Source of the DNA: Lactococcus garvieae
GTDB taxonomy: Bacteria; Bacillota; Bacilli; Lactobacillales; Streptococcaceae
Direction: 5' to 3'
DNA: 64,000 nucleotides
NCBI RefSeq assembly: GCF_016027715.1
Contig: NZ_CP065691.1
Location: 1,025,954-1,089,953 of the forward strand
Shown here: positions 23,916 to 33,609 of the stretch, one piece after another
How positions within the stretch are numbered: the first letter of the stretch is position 1
Layout of the letters: each line of letters opens with the position of its first letter
Translations under genes and position numbers: made by a program
Notes under the pieces: model-generated
What the model was told of the DNA's origin: nothing
The model's database searches: none
The model's input: only the letters and a program-made list of their open reading frames with translations

Positions 23916-24365
23916 TTAATCTTTTTTGGTAATATTTTTAAGTAAATCTTCTAATTCACTTACATCTTTAAATGAGCGATAAACACTAGCAAAACGTACA
24001 TAAGTGATGTCATCCAAATCCATTAATTCTTCCATAACGAACTCGCCAATCACTTCTGTATGTACTTCATTTTTTTCTAATTTACGTACTCTTTGTTCCA
24101 CCCGATCAACCAGCTTCTCGATGGCTTCACTACTCACGGGACGTTTACGTGCACTACGTACAACACCTGTAATAATTTTATCTCTGTTAAATATTTCGCG
24201 AGTATCGTCACGTTTAATGACCAAAAGTGGCATTTCTTCAATACGTTCAAAAGTTGTGAAGCGATTGCCACAGCTTTCACATTCACGGCGACGACGGATC
24301 ATGTTGTCTGCTTGACGTGAATCAACTACTCTCGATGATTCAGATTGACATTTTGGACATCTCAT
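23916..24365 (-). CDS. nrdR: Transcriptional repressor NrdR
   Basis: 149 residues: an N-terminal zinc ribbon with C3, C6, C29 and C32 ('[17 protein letters not shown]', 'ECESCGNRF') and an ATP-cone domain from about 45 to 135 ('[20 protein letters not shown]'). It represses ribonucleotide reductase genes in response to dATP/ATP. It begins 3 nt after the trmB stop and is followed by dnaB, linking nucleotide control with replication restart. Complete and typical length. Confidence 0.96.
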   Translation of the reverse strand: MRCPKCQSESSRVVDSRQADNMIRRRRECESCGNRFTTFERIEEMPLLVIKRDDTREIFNRDKIITGVVRSARKRPVSSEAIEKLVDRVEQRVRKLEKNEVHTEVIGEFVMEELMDLDDITYVRFASVYRSFKDVSELEDLLKNITKKD

Positions 24366-24368
24366 GGC

Positions 24369-25022
24369 TTAACCTCTCTTTGGAAATTTTGCTTCTAAAC
24401 GGTAAATTACTTGCCCTTTACTTGAAAATTTTGCTTCATATTCTGTCATTACATTGACTTTGGCAAATTCTTCATCTGCATGCAAGTCCAACCATACTTT
24501 TTCTAAAATCATACCATATTGACTCATACTTGCTAAGGAATATTCAAAAAGTCCACGATTGTCGGTTTTGAAATGAATTTCTCCTTCTTTTGGCAAGATT
24601 TGTTCATAAGTTTCTAAGAACGACTTGTAAGTCAAACGGCGTTTCTCATGGCGTGTTTTTGGCCATGGATCACTAAAATTCAGATAAACTCTTGATACTT
24701 CTGCATCTTCAAAATATTCTGTTAATGCTGCTCCATCAACCAGCATCATCTGTACATTAGGTAATTCCGCTTCTAGAGCTTTATCTAGGGCATGGGATAA
24801 AACAGACAGTTGCATATCAATAGCAATATAGTTTATATCAGGGTTTTGAGCAGCCATCCCGGTAATAAAACCACCTTTACCACAACCAACTTCAATATGA
24901 ATGGGATGGTCATTCCCAAAGCGTTCCGCCCAACGGCCTTTAAAGTCTGCGGGGTTTTCCACAACAACATGTGCGTTATTTTCTAAGTGTTCAGCAGCGC
25001 CTTTACGGTTTCTTACGCGCAT
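24369..25022 (-). CDS. trmB: tRNA (guanine-N7-)-methyltransferase
   Basis: 217 residues. SAM-binding '[17 protein letters not shown]', the catalytic/RNA-binding '[20 protein letters not shown]' and the C-terminal '[13 protein letters not shown]' are the TrmB signatures. It makes m7G46 in tRNA. Preceded by ccrZ, the arrangement also known from streptococci. Confidence 0.96.
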   Translation of the reverse strand: MRVRNRKGAAEHLENNAHVVVENPADFKGRWAERFGNDHPIHIEVGCGKGGFITGMAAQNPDINYIAIDMQLSVLSHALDKALEAELPNVQMMLVDGAALTEYFEDAEVSRVYLNFSDPWPKTRHEKRRLTYKSFLETYEQILPKEGEIHFKTDNRGLFEYSLASMSQYGMILEKVWLDLHADEEFAKVNVMTEYEAKFSSKGQVIYRLEAKFPKRG

Positions 25023-25082
25023 TTTTTCTCCTATTTATTGAAAAAATAAGAAGGCAAGCCTCCTATTTCATTATCTAATTTT

Positions 25083-25856
25083 TTAAAACAAACGACAAAA
25101 ATTCTGAAAACGTGCTATTTCTTGCTCCGTTTCCTTGAGTTGATCCCTTGCCATATATTCTGATATTTGGCGTAGAAAAGAGAGTTTTCCATACCATATC
25201 AGATCTTTTTCCATATTCGGGAAAGAGCCATATCCTGAATGTTTCAACCATTCTTCCCAATTTTCTGGTTCTATGTAGTGGGTCAGAACATGCGCAATGT
25301 CAACCAGTGAACTGCTCAAAAGCACTGTATCCCAATCTACGAGATAGACCTTATCACTCTCATCATCAACCAGCCAGTTTTTATGGTTCACATCTCCATG
25401 GACAACTGTAATATCCTTTGCTTCTAACTCAGGAAGATTTTCTGATAGCTCAACAACTACATTTGCTAAAAAACCATTTGTCTCAAAGATTGAACTTTTA
25501 CTCAGTACCTGATCCAAGAGATCTGCTGGAAGCATAACCTCATTTCCTAACTTTCTACACGCCTCAATGAGTTTTTCACTTTGGTGTAGATGTCGCAAAA
25601 TTTGTCCGATTCGATGATCATTCATTTCATCAGGTTTCAATGTATGACCATTAATCCAAGGTTGTGCAGCTAACATGTCACCTTCTGCTGTACGCTTTGT
25701 CCACAGGACTTGTGGCGTAATACCTTCAAGATAGACACTCGTCAAAAAAGGGCTACAATTTTTTTTAATAAAAACACGCTTATTATCACTTTCGCCGACA
25801 TAAGCATTGCCTGAACCACCTTTGACAGGTATCATTGAGAGGCTTGAAGATGTCAT
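25083..25856 (-). CDS. ccrZ: Cell-cycle regulator CcrZ, choline-kinase-like
   Basis: 257 residues with the aminoglycoside/choline phosphotransferase fold: N-terminal nucleotide-binding strand 'GGSGNAYVGESDNKRVFIKK', the catalytic loop 'VVHGDVNHKNWLVDD' and the metal-binding 'VYLVDWDTVLLSSSLVDIAH'. In pneumococcus CcrZ lies before trmB, interacts with FtsZ and helps set the timing of replication initiation through DnaA. Same neighbour here, so the orthology is likely. It is encoded with the nrdR-dnaB-dnaI group, which fits a replication link. Confidence 0.88.
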   Translation of the reverse strand: MTSSSLSMIPVKGGSGNAYVGESDNKRVFIKKNCSPFLTSVYLEGITPQVLWTKRTAEGDMLAAQPWINGHTLKPDEMNDHRIGQILRHLHQSEKLIEACRKLGNEVMLPADLLDQVLSKSSIFETNGFLANVVVELSENLPELEAKDITVVHGDVNHKNWLVDDESDKVYLVDWDTVLLSSSLVDIAHVLTHYIEPENWEEWLKHSGYGSFPNMEKDLIWYGKLSFLRQISEYMARDQLKETEQEIARFQNFCRLF

Positions 25857-25964
25857 ATTTTCTCCTTTCTTTGGATTTTACAAAACAAATTATTGTTGAG
25901 TGAGGTTGGAATCCTGAAGCAAGAAATTCACTCTCTCAAGAATAGAATCGCCGCGGGATTTTAA

Positions 25965-26228
25965 TTATTTATTTGGGTAGTGAATCAAAATAGTTTGAGT
26001 CAGGATATCAGCATATTGATAAGACTCTGTTGTTTTTGGCCCACGAGCCGGGATGTTCTCAATCACAAAGTGAGTAGCATAAGTTTCAATCAGGTTGACT
26101 TTATGACGGTTTTCACGTTTACGTCCAAATTGTGATGTAATTTCAATGGTTTGGCCAACATGTTCTTCAACTTGTTTTCTAATATCTACGATTTTTCCTA
26201 CTTCTTGGCTTTGATTTTGGTTATCCAT
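25965..26228 (-). CDS. veg: Veg family protein
   Basis: 87 residues from the ATG at 26228 with TTGGAGAG in front (a TTG four codons earlier overlaps the ribosome site). The core 'HVGQTIEITSQFGRKRENRHKVNLIETYATHFVIENI...SYQYADILTQTILI' matches the Veg SH3-like fold known from Bacillus, including the SYxYADILT end. Veg is highly expressed and linked to biofilm and development in Bacillus; its role in lactococci is unclear. Own extended -10 promoter upstream. The 108-nt gap 25857-25964 on its 3' side shows no clear terminator. Confidence 0.88.
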   Translation of the reverse strand: MDNQNQSQEVGKIVDIRKQVEEHVGQTIEITSQFGRKRENRHKVNLIETYATHFVIENIPARGPKTTESYQYADILTQTILIHYPNK

Positions 26229-26309
26229 TTTACTCTCCAATTTTTCTCTAGAAATGCAAAGACAGGCGTTTTCCGCCTAGCTTACCATTTTAAATTTTAA
26301 ATCTTATCC

Positions 26310-26318
26310 ATTATAACA
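26310..26318 (-). promoter_or_regulatory. veg: veg promoter, extended -10
   Basis: TGTTATAAT (complement) about 80 nt upstream of the veg ATG. Between it and the ATG a hairpin AGGCG/CGCCT (26264-26278) lies in the leader RNA. Confidence 0.6.
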
Positions 26319-26336
26319 TGAATAGCACTAGAAATG

Positions 26337-27713
26337 CTAGTCTGCATATCGGTTATCGATACTAGCAAATTTATTATACTCTTTCAGGAAGAGTAATTCC
26401 ACAGTACCACGACTTCCTGAACGGTTTTTTTCGATAATAACTTCGACTTTATTGTCAATTTCTGGAACTTCATTAAACCCATCATCCTCATCGTCTGCGC
26501 CCGCACGATCATAATAATCATCACGGTAGAGGAAAGCAACAATATCAGCATCTTGTTCAATAGATCCAGATTCACGTATATCAGATAGTACAGGACGTTT
26601 ATCCTGGCGTTGTTCGACCCCACGTGAAAGCTGACTTAAGGCAATAACAGGAACTTTGAGTTCCTTTGCCAAAATCTTTAACTGACGAGAAATTTCAGAG
26701 ACCTCTTGTTGACGATTTTCACGTCCAGTACCAGAAATGAGCTGCAAGTAGTCAATGACAATCAATCCTAAGTTTCCGGTTTCTTGGGCGAGTTTACGTG
26801 ATCGTGCACGGATCTCAGTGATTTTAATACCAGGTGTGTCATCAATATAGATACTCGCCTTCGAGAGTGTTCCCATAGCAATAAAATACTGGTTCCATTC
26901 TTCATCATTAAGCTGACCGGTACGTAAGTTATGCGATTCAATCGTACCTTCGGCCGCAAGCATCCGGTTAACCAAACTTTCAGCACCCATTTCCAAAGAG
27001 AAAATAGCGACTGTTTTATCTTGCTTCGTTCCAATATTCTGTGCAATATTAAGGGCAAAGGCTGTTTTACCAACGGCGGGACGCGCCGCAAGAATAATTA
27101 GCTCTTCTTCGTGCAGACCTGTTGTCATTGCATCTAAGGCTGGATAGCCTGTAGCAATACCAGTAATCGTTGACTTTTGCTTCGCCCGCTCTTCCAAGTC
27201 ATCCAGATTCATTGACAAAACTTCTGAAATGCGACGAAAACTTGATGTATTCCGTCCTTGCTGGACATCAATCAAGGCTTTCTCTGCTTCGGCGAGCACG
27301 TCCTCAGCTGGATCTTCTTGGCTATAAGCCTTTTCAACACTCTGTGTTAATTTATTAATCAGCTGGCGTAATAAAGACTTCTCAGCGACAATCTTTGCAT
27401 AATAAGAGGCATTAGCTGCCGTCGGTGTAGCCGTTGCCAGCTCAGCGATGTAAGCAATACCCCCGATGGTTTCCAAATCATTTTGATTTTCAAGGAGTGA
27501 GCGCACGGTCAAAACATCTATAGCTTCACGATTGTCTGACAAATGTTCCATTGCGCGAAAAATAATCTTATGCGCATTTTTATAAAAGTCATCCGTTGAG
27601 AGGAATTCTTTTACTTCAATCAAGCGTTCACTATCGAGGAAAATAGCCCCCAAAACAGCTTGTTCGGCGGCTAAATCTTGTGGTGGTGCTTTGATAATAT
27701 CAATATCAGGCAT
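26337..27713 (-). CDS. dnaC: Replicative DNA helicase DnaC (DnaB family)
   Basis: 458 residues. N-terminal DnaB domain (about 10-115), linker, RecA-like domain with Walker A 'AARPAVGKTAFALNIA', Walker B 'LGLIVIDYLQLI', 'IALSQLSRGVEQRQDKRPVLSDIRESGSIEQDAD' and the arginine-finger end 'KNRSGSRGTVELLF'. Ring helicase loaded by DnaI. No intein interrupts the Walker motifs. It starts 2 nt after the rplI stop, the common gdpP-rplI-dnaC order. Confidence 0.97.
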   Translation of the reverse strand: MPDIDIIKAPPQDLAAEQAVLGAIFLDSERLIEVKEFLSTDDFYKNAHKIIFRAMEHLSDNREAIDVLTVRSLLENQNDLETIGGIAYIAELATATPTAANASYYAKIVAEKSLLRQLINKLTQSVEKAYSQEDPAEDVLAEAEKALIDVQQGRNTSSFRRISEVLSMNLDDLEERAKQKSTITGIATGYPALDAMTTGLHEEELIILAARPAVGKTAFALNIAQNIGTKQDKTVAIFSLEMGAESLVNRMLAAEGTIESHNLRTGQLNDEEWNQYFIAMGTLSKASIYIDDTPGIKITEIRARSRKLAQETGNLGLIVIDYLQLISGTGRENRQQEVSEISRQLKILAKELKVPVIALSQLSRGVEQRQDKRPVLSDIRESGSIEQDADIVAFLYRDDYYDRAGADDEDDGFNEVPEIDNKVEVIIEKNRSGSRGTVELLFLKEYNKFASIDNRYAD

Positions 27714-27715
27714 TT

Positions 27716-28168
27716 TTATCTCTCGCTTACTTTGACTTTCACTATAGCAGTTACATCACGATGCAATTTGATTGGAACATCTTTAATTCCAAGAGCTTGA
27801 ATTTTATTGATCAATTGAATCTTACGTTTATCAACTTTGACATCCAACTGTCCTTGAAGTGCTTTAGCGATGTCTGCTTTGTCCACAGCACCAAATGTAT
27901 GACCTGTAGTCCCAACCTTCATCTTGATTTCAACCATGACATCATCTTTTTCAAGGAATTTTTTCAACTCTTTTGCTGCAGCAAGTTCTTCGGCTTCTTC
28001 CTTTTCTTTCGCTTTAGTCTTTCCTTGAAGTTCTGCCACAGCTGCACTTGTTGCAACTTTAGCTAGATTTTTTTTAAGAAGAAAATTATTTGCATAGCCT
28101 GTCGGTACTTCTTTGATTTCGCCTTTTTTTCCTTGTCCTTTTACATCTGATAAAAATACTACTTTCAT
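27716..28168 (-). CDS. rplI: 50S ribosomal protein L9
   Basis: 150 residues. N-terminal rRNA-binding start '[30 protein letters not shown]', long connecting helix rich in Lys/Glu, and C-terminal domain ending '[14 protein letters not shown]'. Normal length. The ATG overlaps the gdpP stop by 4 nt. Confidence 0.97.
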   Translation of the reverse strand: MKVVFLSDVKGQGKKGEIKEVPTGYANNFLLKKNLAKVATSAAVAELQGKTKAKEKEEAEELAAAKELKKFLEKDDVMVEIKMKVGTTGHTFGAVDKADIAKALQGQLDVKVDKRKIQLINKIQALGIKDVPIKLHRDVTAIVKVKVSER

Positions 28169-30132
28169 TGTTCGTTCTCTCTTTCCTTAATTACTGTTAT
28201 TAGGTCTTCTTTGACTTCGCTAATATTTCGTTCATATATTTGAGTTGCGGCTGCATTAAAATGTCCGCCGCCGCCCATAGCTTCCATGATAGTCTGAACG
28301 TTATAATCTTTAAATGATCGGGCAGAAATCGATACATAACCATTTTGATGGTTTGTAATCGCAAAAGCAACCTGAACTCCTGCCATATCCAATAAGGTAT
28401 CTGCTGCTTTAGCTGTAGCAACATTATCGTATTTATGTTCTGGTTTACCTAAAGCTACAACAACACCTGGAGCGACAAACTCTGAATTGAGAATAATTTC
28501 ATTAATTTTTTTGTATTTCTCAAACTCTGTCGCTAAAATTCCTTTAATCAAGTTGTTGTCGGCACCTTGGGAGCGTAGATAAGCTGCCACTTCAAAGGTA
28601 CGTGATGTCGTCGCTTTCGTAAAGTGTTTTGTGTCTAACTCAATTCCTGCGAGGGCGATGCTGGCATCAGTCACGGTCATTTTAGCGTTATATTCATGGA
28701 ACTGCAATAATTCAACAGCTAATTCACTAGCTGAGCTTGCACTAGATTCAATATATGAAAGTAGAGCATGTTCAGGGAAGTCATCGTCACGTCGGTGATG
28801 GTCAATAACTACCAGTTTAGTAAATGATTTGTAAAAATCAAGATTTAAAGTTTGACTTGTCTTCGAATGGTCAACCATAATCAATAAAGAATTAGGAGTT
28901 TTCATATCAAAGGCCGTATCAAGCTTAATGATATGCGCATATCCTTCTTCTGTTTCATTTACTAAATCAATTGCACGACTTACTTCAGGCATAAGTTGCT
29001 CTGGGTCATATACCACATAAGCTTCTTTGCCAGACATATTGACAAAGTTTTTCATCGCGATGGCTGCCCCAAGAGCATCCATATCTGGGAAGCGGTGCCC
29101 TACGATAAAGACATCTTCGCTTTCACTGATAATCGTTTGGAGTGCTGTCGAGATGGCCCGTGCGCGTGTTCTTGATTTTTGAGTGCGACTTTGGGAGTTA
29201 CCTCCAAAATAAACGGTTTTAGCTTGGGGAGTATTTTCTCTCAGAACAGCCTGGTCACCCCCACGAACTAAGGCAAGCTCCAAATTATTAAGGGAAGTTT
29301 TCCCAATACTAGGAAAATCATTCCATCCATAAGAAACACCTACAGATAAAGTTAGCGGTATCTTACTCTCAGCGGAATTCTTACGAAAGTCTTTCAATAA
29401 AGAAAACTTATCTTCGATCATTCTGTTTAAAATACGATAGTCACAGAAAAAATAATAACGGCTACTTGATACACGGCGTAAATAAACGCCATATTTAATA
29501 GCAAAGCTCTCTAAGTTACTCGCAATCAAGCTATTTACTTTAGTGCGTTCGCTATCCGTAATCAAATCAGTAACATCGTCATAGTTGTCAACAGAAATAC
29601 TGCCAATTACGGCACGGCTTTCTTGAAGACTTTCACGACTATTTGCCTCGGATGTAGCATCTGCGAGATAAAGAAGGTTTTTTTCCTCATCAAGAGTAAT
29701 AAAATATTTCTTCTTCTCAATTGTAAAAAATTGATTTCTTTCATCATGATACTTTTGAATAATTTCTTTTACTTCATCTTTATCGAGAACACGATCATCA
29801 CCATGATAAATCAAGTCAATAAACGGATTAAACCACTCTGGTTCATAGGTGTCTTTATTATAACGGATAACCCCAATGGGCATATTGTCCAGTGTTGCAT
29901 TAAGGGAGTTTTCTGCTTCATCATTAATTTTTCTGATGAATTCTACTCTTCTTAAACGGTAATTTCGTGCTTGTATCAAAATAACCGTTGTGATAATGAC
30001 ATTCATAAGAAAAAGGTAGAACACTGCCACCAATCGTGAACCTGAAAAGATAAGCAAGAAACTTTCCAATGCTTGCACGATAGCCATAGCTAGCACAATT
30101 GTTACTGGTGAAAACCTCTGTACAATTTTCAT
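28165..30132 (-). CDS. gdpP: Cyclic-di-AMP phosphodiesterase GdpP
   Basis: 655 residues: two N-terminal membrane helices (about 10-55), a PAS domain (about 75-135), a degenerate GGDEF domain (about 170-300, with no GGDEF motif: '[15 protein letters not shown]') and DHH/DHHA1 domains (about 335-650) with '[14 protein letters not shown]', 'IMVDHSK', '[11 protein letters not shown]' and '[13 protein letters not shown]'. It degrades c-di-AMP at the membrane, which controls potassium and osmolyte uptake and wall stress. All metal-binding residues of the DHH domain appear present. Complete. Confidence 0.95.
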   Translation of the reverse strand: MKIVQRFSPVTIVLAMAIVQALESFLLIFSGSRLVAVFYLFLMNVIITTVILIQARNYRLRRVEFIRKINDEAENSLNATLDNMPIGVIRYNKDTYEPEWFNPFIDLIYHGDDRVLDKDEVKEIIQKYHDERNQFFTIEKKKYFITLDEEKNLLYLADATSEANSRESLQESRAVIGSISVDNYDDVTDLITDSERTKVNSLIASNLESFAIKYGVYLRRVSSSRYYFFCDYRILNRMIEDKFSLLKDFRKNSAESKIPLTLSVGVSYGWNDFPSIGKTSLNNLELALVRGGDQAVLRENTPQAKTVYFGGNSQSRTQKSRTRARAISTALQTIISESEDVFIVGHRFPDMDALGAAIAMKNFVNMSGKEAYVVYDPEQLMPEVSRAIDLVNETEEGYAHIIKLDTAFDMKTPNSLLIMVDHSKTSQTLNLDFYKSFTKLVVIDHHRRDDDFPEHALLSYIESSASSASELAVELLQFHEYNAKMTVTDASIALAGIELDTKHFTKATTSRTFEVAAYLRSQGADNNLIKGILATEFEKYKKINEIILNSEFVAPGVVVALGKPEHKYDNVATAKAADTLLDMAGVQVAFAITNHQNGYVSISARSFKDYNVQTIMEAMGGGGHFNAAATQIYERNISEVKEDLITVIKERENEQ

Positions 30133-30165
30133 TTTCTACTCCTTCATGATTTTATATAAGTCTAC

Positions 30166-30816
30166 TTAGTTATTTTCCAGCGCTTCTTTAATTGTTGTCA
30201 AATTAGGAAACCACGCATCGGCAGCTGATTGATTCATCCCAAAGCGTGTGTCTTTGATCGCCCATACCGTTGCCCCTGCAGCTTTACCCGCGGTGATACC
30301 CTTTTCCGAATCTTCAATAATTAAAGTTTCCTCAGGCTTAACATCGAGAGCTTTCATACTTAATTGATAAATTTCTGGATCCGGCTTAGTTGCCTTCAAA
30401 TCGTTTCCTGAAAGAATTGACTGGAAATAAGAGCGTAAACCATGTGTACTGATCATTTCATTAATATCCTGCATGGAAGAGCTTGAAGCAAGACCAATTT
30501 TAAAATGGTCATTTTGCAAAGCATCCAAAACGTCTTTAACATCAGGGAAAAGTAAGTCTTTGTAAGGTAGAGGATTTTTATTTTTTGAATCCAGATAAGC
30601 AGCATGTAAAATTGCAGCTTCTTCTTGATCAAAGTCCACCCCTAAAATCTGCGGCCAGATTTCTCGCATATTTCCTCCAATGAAATCTGAATGATTCATA
30701 TGGCTGATTGAAATTTTGTGACTGCTAAAGAATTCTTCGCGTCTTTGAGCATAGAATTGTTCTGTGTCAACGAGGACACCGTCCATGTCAAAAATCACCG
30801 CTTTAAACTTATTCAT
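30166..30816 (-). CDS. HAD-family phosphatase, beta-phosphoglucomutase-like
   Basis: 216 residues. HAD motif I 'VIFDMDGVLVDTE', motif II 'GLASSSS', the Lys of motif III in 'DLKATKPDPEIY', motif IV 'ETLIIEDSEKGITAGKAAG', and a helical C1 cap. Subfamily IA. Substrate cannot be read; small sugar phosphates are common for this group. It has its own promoter with an extended -10. Confidence 0.85.
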   Translation of the reverse strand: MNKFKAVIFDMDGVLVDTEQFYAQRREEFFSSHKISISHMNHSDFIGGNMREIWPQILGVDFDQEEAAILHAAYLDSKNKNPLPYKDLLFPDVKDVLDALQNDHFKIGLASSSSMQDINEMISTHGLRSYFQSILSGNDLKATKPDPEIYQLSMKALDVKPEETLIIEDSEKGITAGKAAGATVWAIKDTRFGMNQSAADAWFPNLTTIKEALENN

Positions 30817-30857
30817 TTTTACCTAAAACTCCCTAATCATCTGCTTATATCTGCTCC

Positions 30858-30896
30858 ATTATAACATATTTTTTATTTGGAGTTTGGGGCCCAAAC
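30858..30896 (-). promoter_or_regulatory. HAD gene promoter with palindrome at -35
   Basis: Extended -10 TGTTATAAT (complement, TATAAT at 30858-30863). At 30882-30896 the palindrome GTTTGGG-G-CCCAAAC covers the -35 region; it is unusually GC-rich for this genome and has no T-run, so an operator is more likely than a terminator. Confidence 0.5.
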
Positions 30897-30910
30897 ATAG
30901 AATAGACAAA

Positions 30911-30928
30911 AACCGCCGTGCAGCGATT
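30911..30928 (-). terminator. Intrinsic terminator of the HAD/PRA-PH gene
   Basis: On the minus strand AATCGCT / GGCGGTT with loop GCAC (two G-U pairs), then TTT. It is 9 nt past the stop at 30937. Confidence 0.6.
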
Positions 30929-30936
30929 TAATATTT

Positions 30937-32343
30937 TTATTTTCTCTTATTATCTTCTTCACGCAAACGTGCTTTCCGCAAGGCGATTCTTTTCTGTCTT
31001 TCTAACTCACGTTCAATTTTTCCTTCGGGGGCATATTTTTCCTCCCAATCCTCGGGTTTCAAAACCTTGTGTGTTTCGGGATCAAAGTGCGGTTGACCAT
31101 CTGGGAAAATTTTGCCCATATTTGCAGCATGGACGAAATTAAAGATATCATAAGGATCTACACCGGCAAGCACCAAGCTACCATAAGTAAAATAAAGCAG
31201 GTCAATCAACGCATCCACTTCTCCAATCAAGGGTGCTTCTTCCTTAGCTTTACGTTTAACCTTACTTACAGCCTTATCGATATCTGCATGCATATTTTGT
31301 GTTAATTCATCAAACTTATCTATGTCACCATTCGCTGAGGCATAGAGGAATTCTACAATCTCTTCTACTTTGAACCCAGCCCGATAGCCAGCTTCCATCG
31401 GCGGAAATGCGCGAGGAATTTCTTGACTCCGCCCATCCATCATCTTATGGAATTCTTTGACTTTATTAAAGTTTTGGTCCCGTGAAATAAAGTTATTGGT
31501 TGTAGAAAAATCTATCAAACCATAATGTGCTAGAGCTTTCGCTATTCCGTCATGATTATTGCTTGTTGTGACATGAATAGCCTTTTCTTTGACATGGTCT
31601 GAGGCATTACCCATAGCAATACCATACTCCACATGTGTCAGCATTTCCAAATCATTTTCAGAATCTCCAAATGCCATAACTTGCTGCTCATCAAAGCCAT
31701 ACTGTTCGCCAATCATTTTTATACCACGTAATTTTCCTGAATTACAAGGAATCATATCTACTGAATAAGGGTTACTACGCGTAATCATTAAATTAGGAAA
31801 TTCATTTTCCAACATTTCTGTTTCCGATTCGGTAGCCACCATCATTACTTGGTAAATTGGCTCACGTAAAATACTTAAAAAGTTAGATTGAGGCATTACC
31901 CGACGTACTATATGCTTGAAACTATTTCTAGCAATGCCTGAGGTACCAGAAGGCAGTATCCCCGAAATGATACCTGCCACGCGCGTCTCACCAAACTTTA
32001 AAAGTTTTGAGCCGTTAACCCCATGTGCGGCTCCCAATGAAATATCACGGTGATTATCTTTAGCAAAGCGTACGATTTTACGCAAGGTTCTCTTATCGAT
32101 TTCTTCGGCATGCAAAACTGCTTTCGGCGTGAATATATATTGACCATTGTAAGTTACAGCAAAGTCTAAATGGAGCTCTTCCATCAAAGGTAACGCAAAA
32201 GCAGGGCCTCGCCCTGTGGCAATCCCTACTAATATATCTTTACGTTTTAATTCATCAATCGCCACCCTTGTACTTGGAGCAACAGATCTTGTACCTGTAA
32301 AAAGTGTGCCATCTAAATCAAAAAATACTGCTTTTATGTCCAT
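30937..32343 (-). CDS. Cof-type HAD phosphatase fused to a PRA-PH/MazG-like domain
   Basis: 468 residues. Residues about 1-280 are a HAD-IIB (Cof) phosphatase: 'VFFDLDGTLFTGTRSV', 'IATGRGPAFAL', 'MAFGDSENDLEML'. Residues about 290-410 look like an all-helical pyrophosphohydrolase of the phosphoribosyl-ATP-PH/MazG kind: 'VKEFHKMMDGRSQEIPRAF', 'KVEEIVEFLYAS', 'EVDALIDLLYFTYGSLVLAGVDP', with the paired acidic helices of that fold. A basic/charged tail follows. The fusion suggests a two-step clean-up of nucleotides (NTP to NMP, then dephosphorylation), but that is inference. Ends at a weak terminator. Confidence 0.8.
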   Translation of the reverse strand: MDIKAVFFDLDGTLFTGTRSVAPSTRVAIDELKRKDILVGIATGRGPAFALPLMEELHLDFAVTYNGQYIFTPKAVLHAEEIDKRTLRKIVRFAKDNHRDISLGAAHGVNGSKLLKFGETRVAGIISGILPSGTSGIARNSFKHIVRRVMPQSNFLSILREPIYQVMMVATESETEMLENEFPNLMITRSNPYSVDMIPCNSGKLRGIKMIGEQYGFDEQQVMAFGDSENDLEMLTHVEYGIAMGNASDHVKEKAIHVTTSNNHDGIAKALAHYGLIDFSTTNNFISRDQNFNKVKEFHKMMDGRSQEIPRAFPPMEAGYRAGFKVEEIVEFLYASANGDIDKFDELTQNMHADIDKAVSKVKRKAKEEAPLIGEVDALIDLLYFTYGSLVLAGVDPYDIFNFVHAANMGKIFPDGQPHFDPETHKVLKPEDWEEKYAPEGKIERELERQKRIALRKARLREEDNKRK

Positions 32344-32608
32344 TATCTTGCCTTATATAAATTCTACGTGTTAAATTTGCTTTTGGTCTGTTTTTTCTTT
32401 TGCTTTTCAGACTTTCTATCTTATTAATTATACAGGTTTTTCCTCTGAAATTCCATGAATACTACCTGTTTTCAAGGCAAATCTTTGAGAAATTCCACTA
32501 ATTTTTGCAGTAAAAAAAGCAGTTATTTTTATTTTTGTGGAGGTGCACACTTTATAGAATATGCTATAATAAATTTAATTTATGGAAGTTCGAAAGGAAT
32601 TATGAGTA
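32344..32608. promoter_or_regulatory. Divergent intergenic region, ansB promoter
   Basis: 265 nt between the HAD/PRA-PH gene (minus) and asparaginase (plus). A TATAAT box at about 32566-32571 ('GCTATAATAA') can drive asparaginase; no good -35 is seen. The ribosome site AAAGGAA lies about 10 nt before its ATG. Otherwise AT-rich with T-runs; no ORF or stable structure seen. Confidence 0.5.
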
Positions 32609-33574
32609 ATGAAAAAGATTTTAGTGTTGCATACTGGTGGAACTATATCCATGGCTGAGGATGCCGATGGACATGTTGCTCCTAACGCAGTTAATCCCAT
32701 GAATTCTGTGGATATGCACCTTGACTCGATTCATGTAATTACGGAAGATATTTTTAATCTCCCAAGTCCGCATATTACACCAAAAGAAATGCTGTTGATT
32801 AAAACCCGGATTAATAAAGCTTTTGATCATGAAGAATTTGATGGTGTTGTTATCACCCATGGTACAGATACTCTTGAAGAAACAGCTTTCTTCTTGGATT
32901 CAACGATTCCTCGTGGCATGCCGATAGTCCTTACTGGCGCAATGCGATCAAGCAATGAATTAGGCACGGACGGCATTTATAACTTCCTGAGTGCTCTTCG
33001 TGTCGCTGCAGATGATGCCTCTCGTAATCGTGGAGTCCTCGTCGTTATGAATGACGAGATTCATTCTGCACGTTACGTTACTAAGACTCATACAACGAAT
33101 GTTTCAACTTTTCAGACACCAACCCATGGGCCTGTCGGCTTAGCTACAAAGCATAAGCTTTTTTATTTCCATACGGATGGTGAAAATCAGCACCTTGATG
33201 TTTCTTCAGTTGAAGGAAAAGTACCTATCGTCAAAGCCTATGCAGGTATGACGGGGGAAGTCTTTGACCTTTTTGATCTAAGTAGTCTTGATGGTCTCGT
33301 TATTGAAGCCCTAGGTGCAGGAAATCTCCCTCCAACTGCTTCTCAAAAATTGATGAAAATTGTGGAGCTTAATATCCCTGTTGTTCTCGTGTCACGCTGC
33401 TTCAATGGTATTGCCGAACCCGTCTATGCTTATGAAGGGGGTGGCTCTAGGTTAGCAGATGCAGGTGTTATGTTTGCGCCTGAGGTAAATTCACAAAAAG
33501 CGCGGATTAAACTGCTCATTGGCTTGAATGGTGGTTTAACGGGTGATAAACTTAAGAACTTTGTTGAAAATTAA
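32609..33574 (+). CDS. ansB: L-asparaginase, type I
   Basis: 321 residues. The two active-site motifs are present: 'LHTGGTISM' (catalytic Thr near residue 12) and 'VITHGTDTLEETAFFLD' (Thr-Asp pair). 'LTGAMRSSNELGTDG' is also typical. Cytosolic, no signal peptide. It converts asparagine to aspartate and ammonia. Single-gene unit on the plus strand with its own promoter and a strong terminator. Complete. Confidence 0.93.
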   Translation: MKKILVLHTGGTISMAEDADGHVAPNAVNPMNSVDMHLDSIHVITEDIFNLPSPHITPKEMLLIKTRINKAFDHEEFDGVVITHGTDTLEETAFFLDSTIPRGMPIVLTGAMRSSNELGTDGIYNFLSALRVAADDASRNRGVLVVMNDEIHSARYVTKTHTTNVSTFQTPTHGPVGLATKHKLFYFHTDGENQHLDVSSVEGKVPIVKAYAGMTGEVFDLFDLSSLDGLVIEALGAGNLPPTASQKLMKIVELNIPVVLVSRCFNGIAEPVYAYEGGGSRLADAGVMFAPEVNSQKARIKLLIGLNGGLTGDKLKNFVEN

Positions 33575-33609
33575 AAAAAACTGATGGATACTCTATCCAT
33601 CAGTTTTTT
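33575..33609. terminator. Strong bidirectional terminator
   Basis: Perfect 16-bp inverted repeat AAAAAACTGATGGATA / TATCCATCAGTTTTTT with loop CTC. It ends ansB (plus) and the nrnA gene (minus, stop at 33608-33610). Confidence 0.92.

Noticed and set aside
26337-27713. Intein in DnaC
   Set aside because: All helicase motifs are contiguous and the length of 458 residues is normal.
28900-29500. Active diguanylate cyclase domain in GdpP
   Set aside because: The GGDEF motif is absent; degenerate GGDEF is the rule in GdpP proteins.
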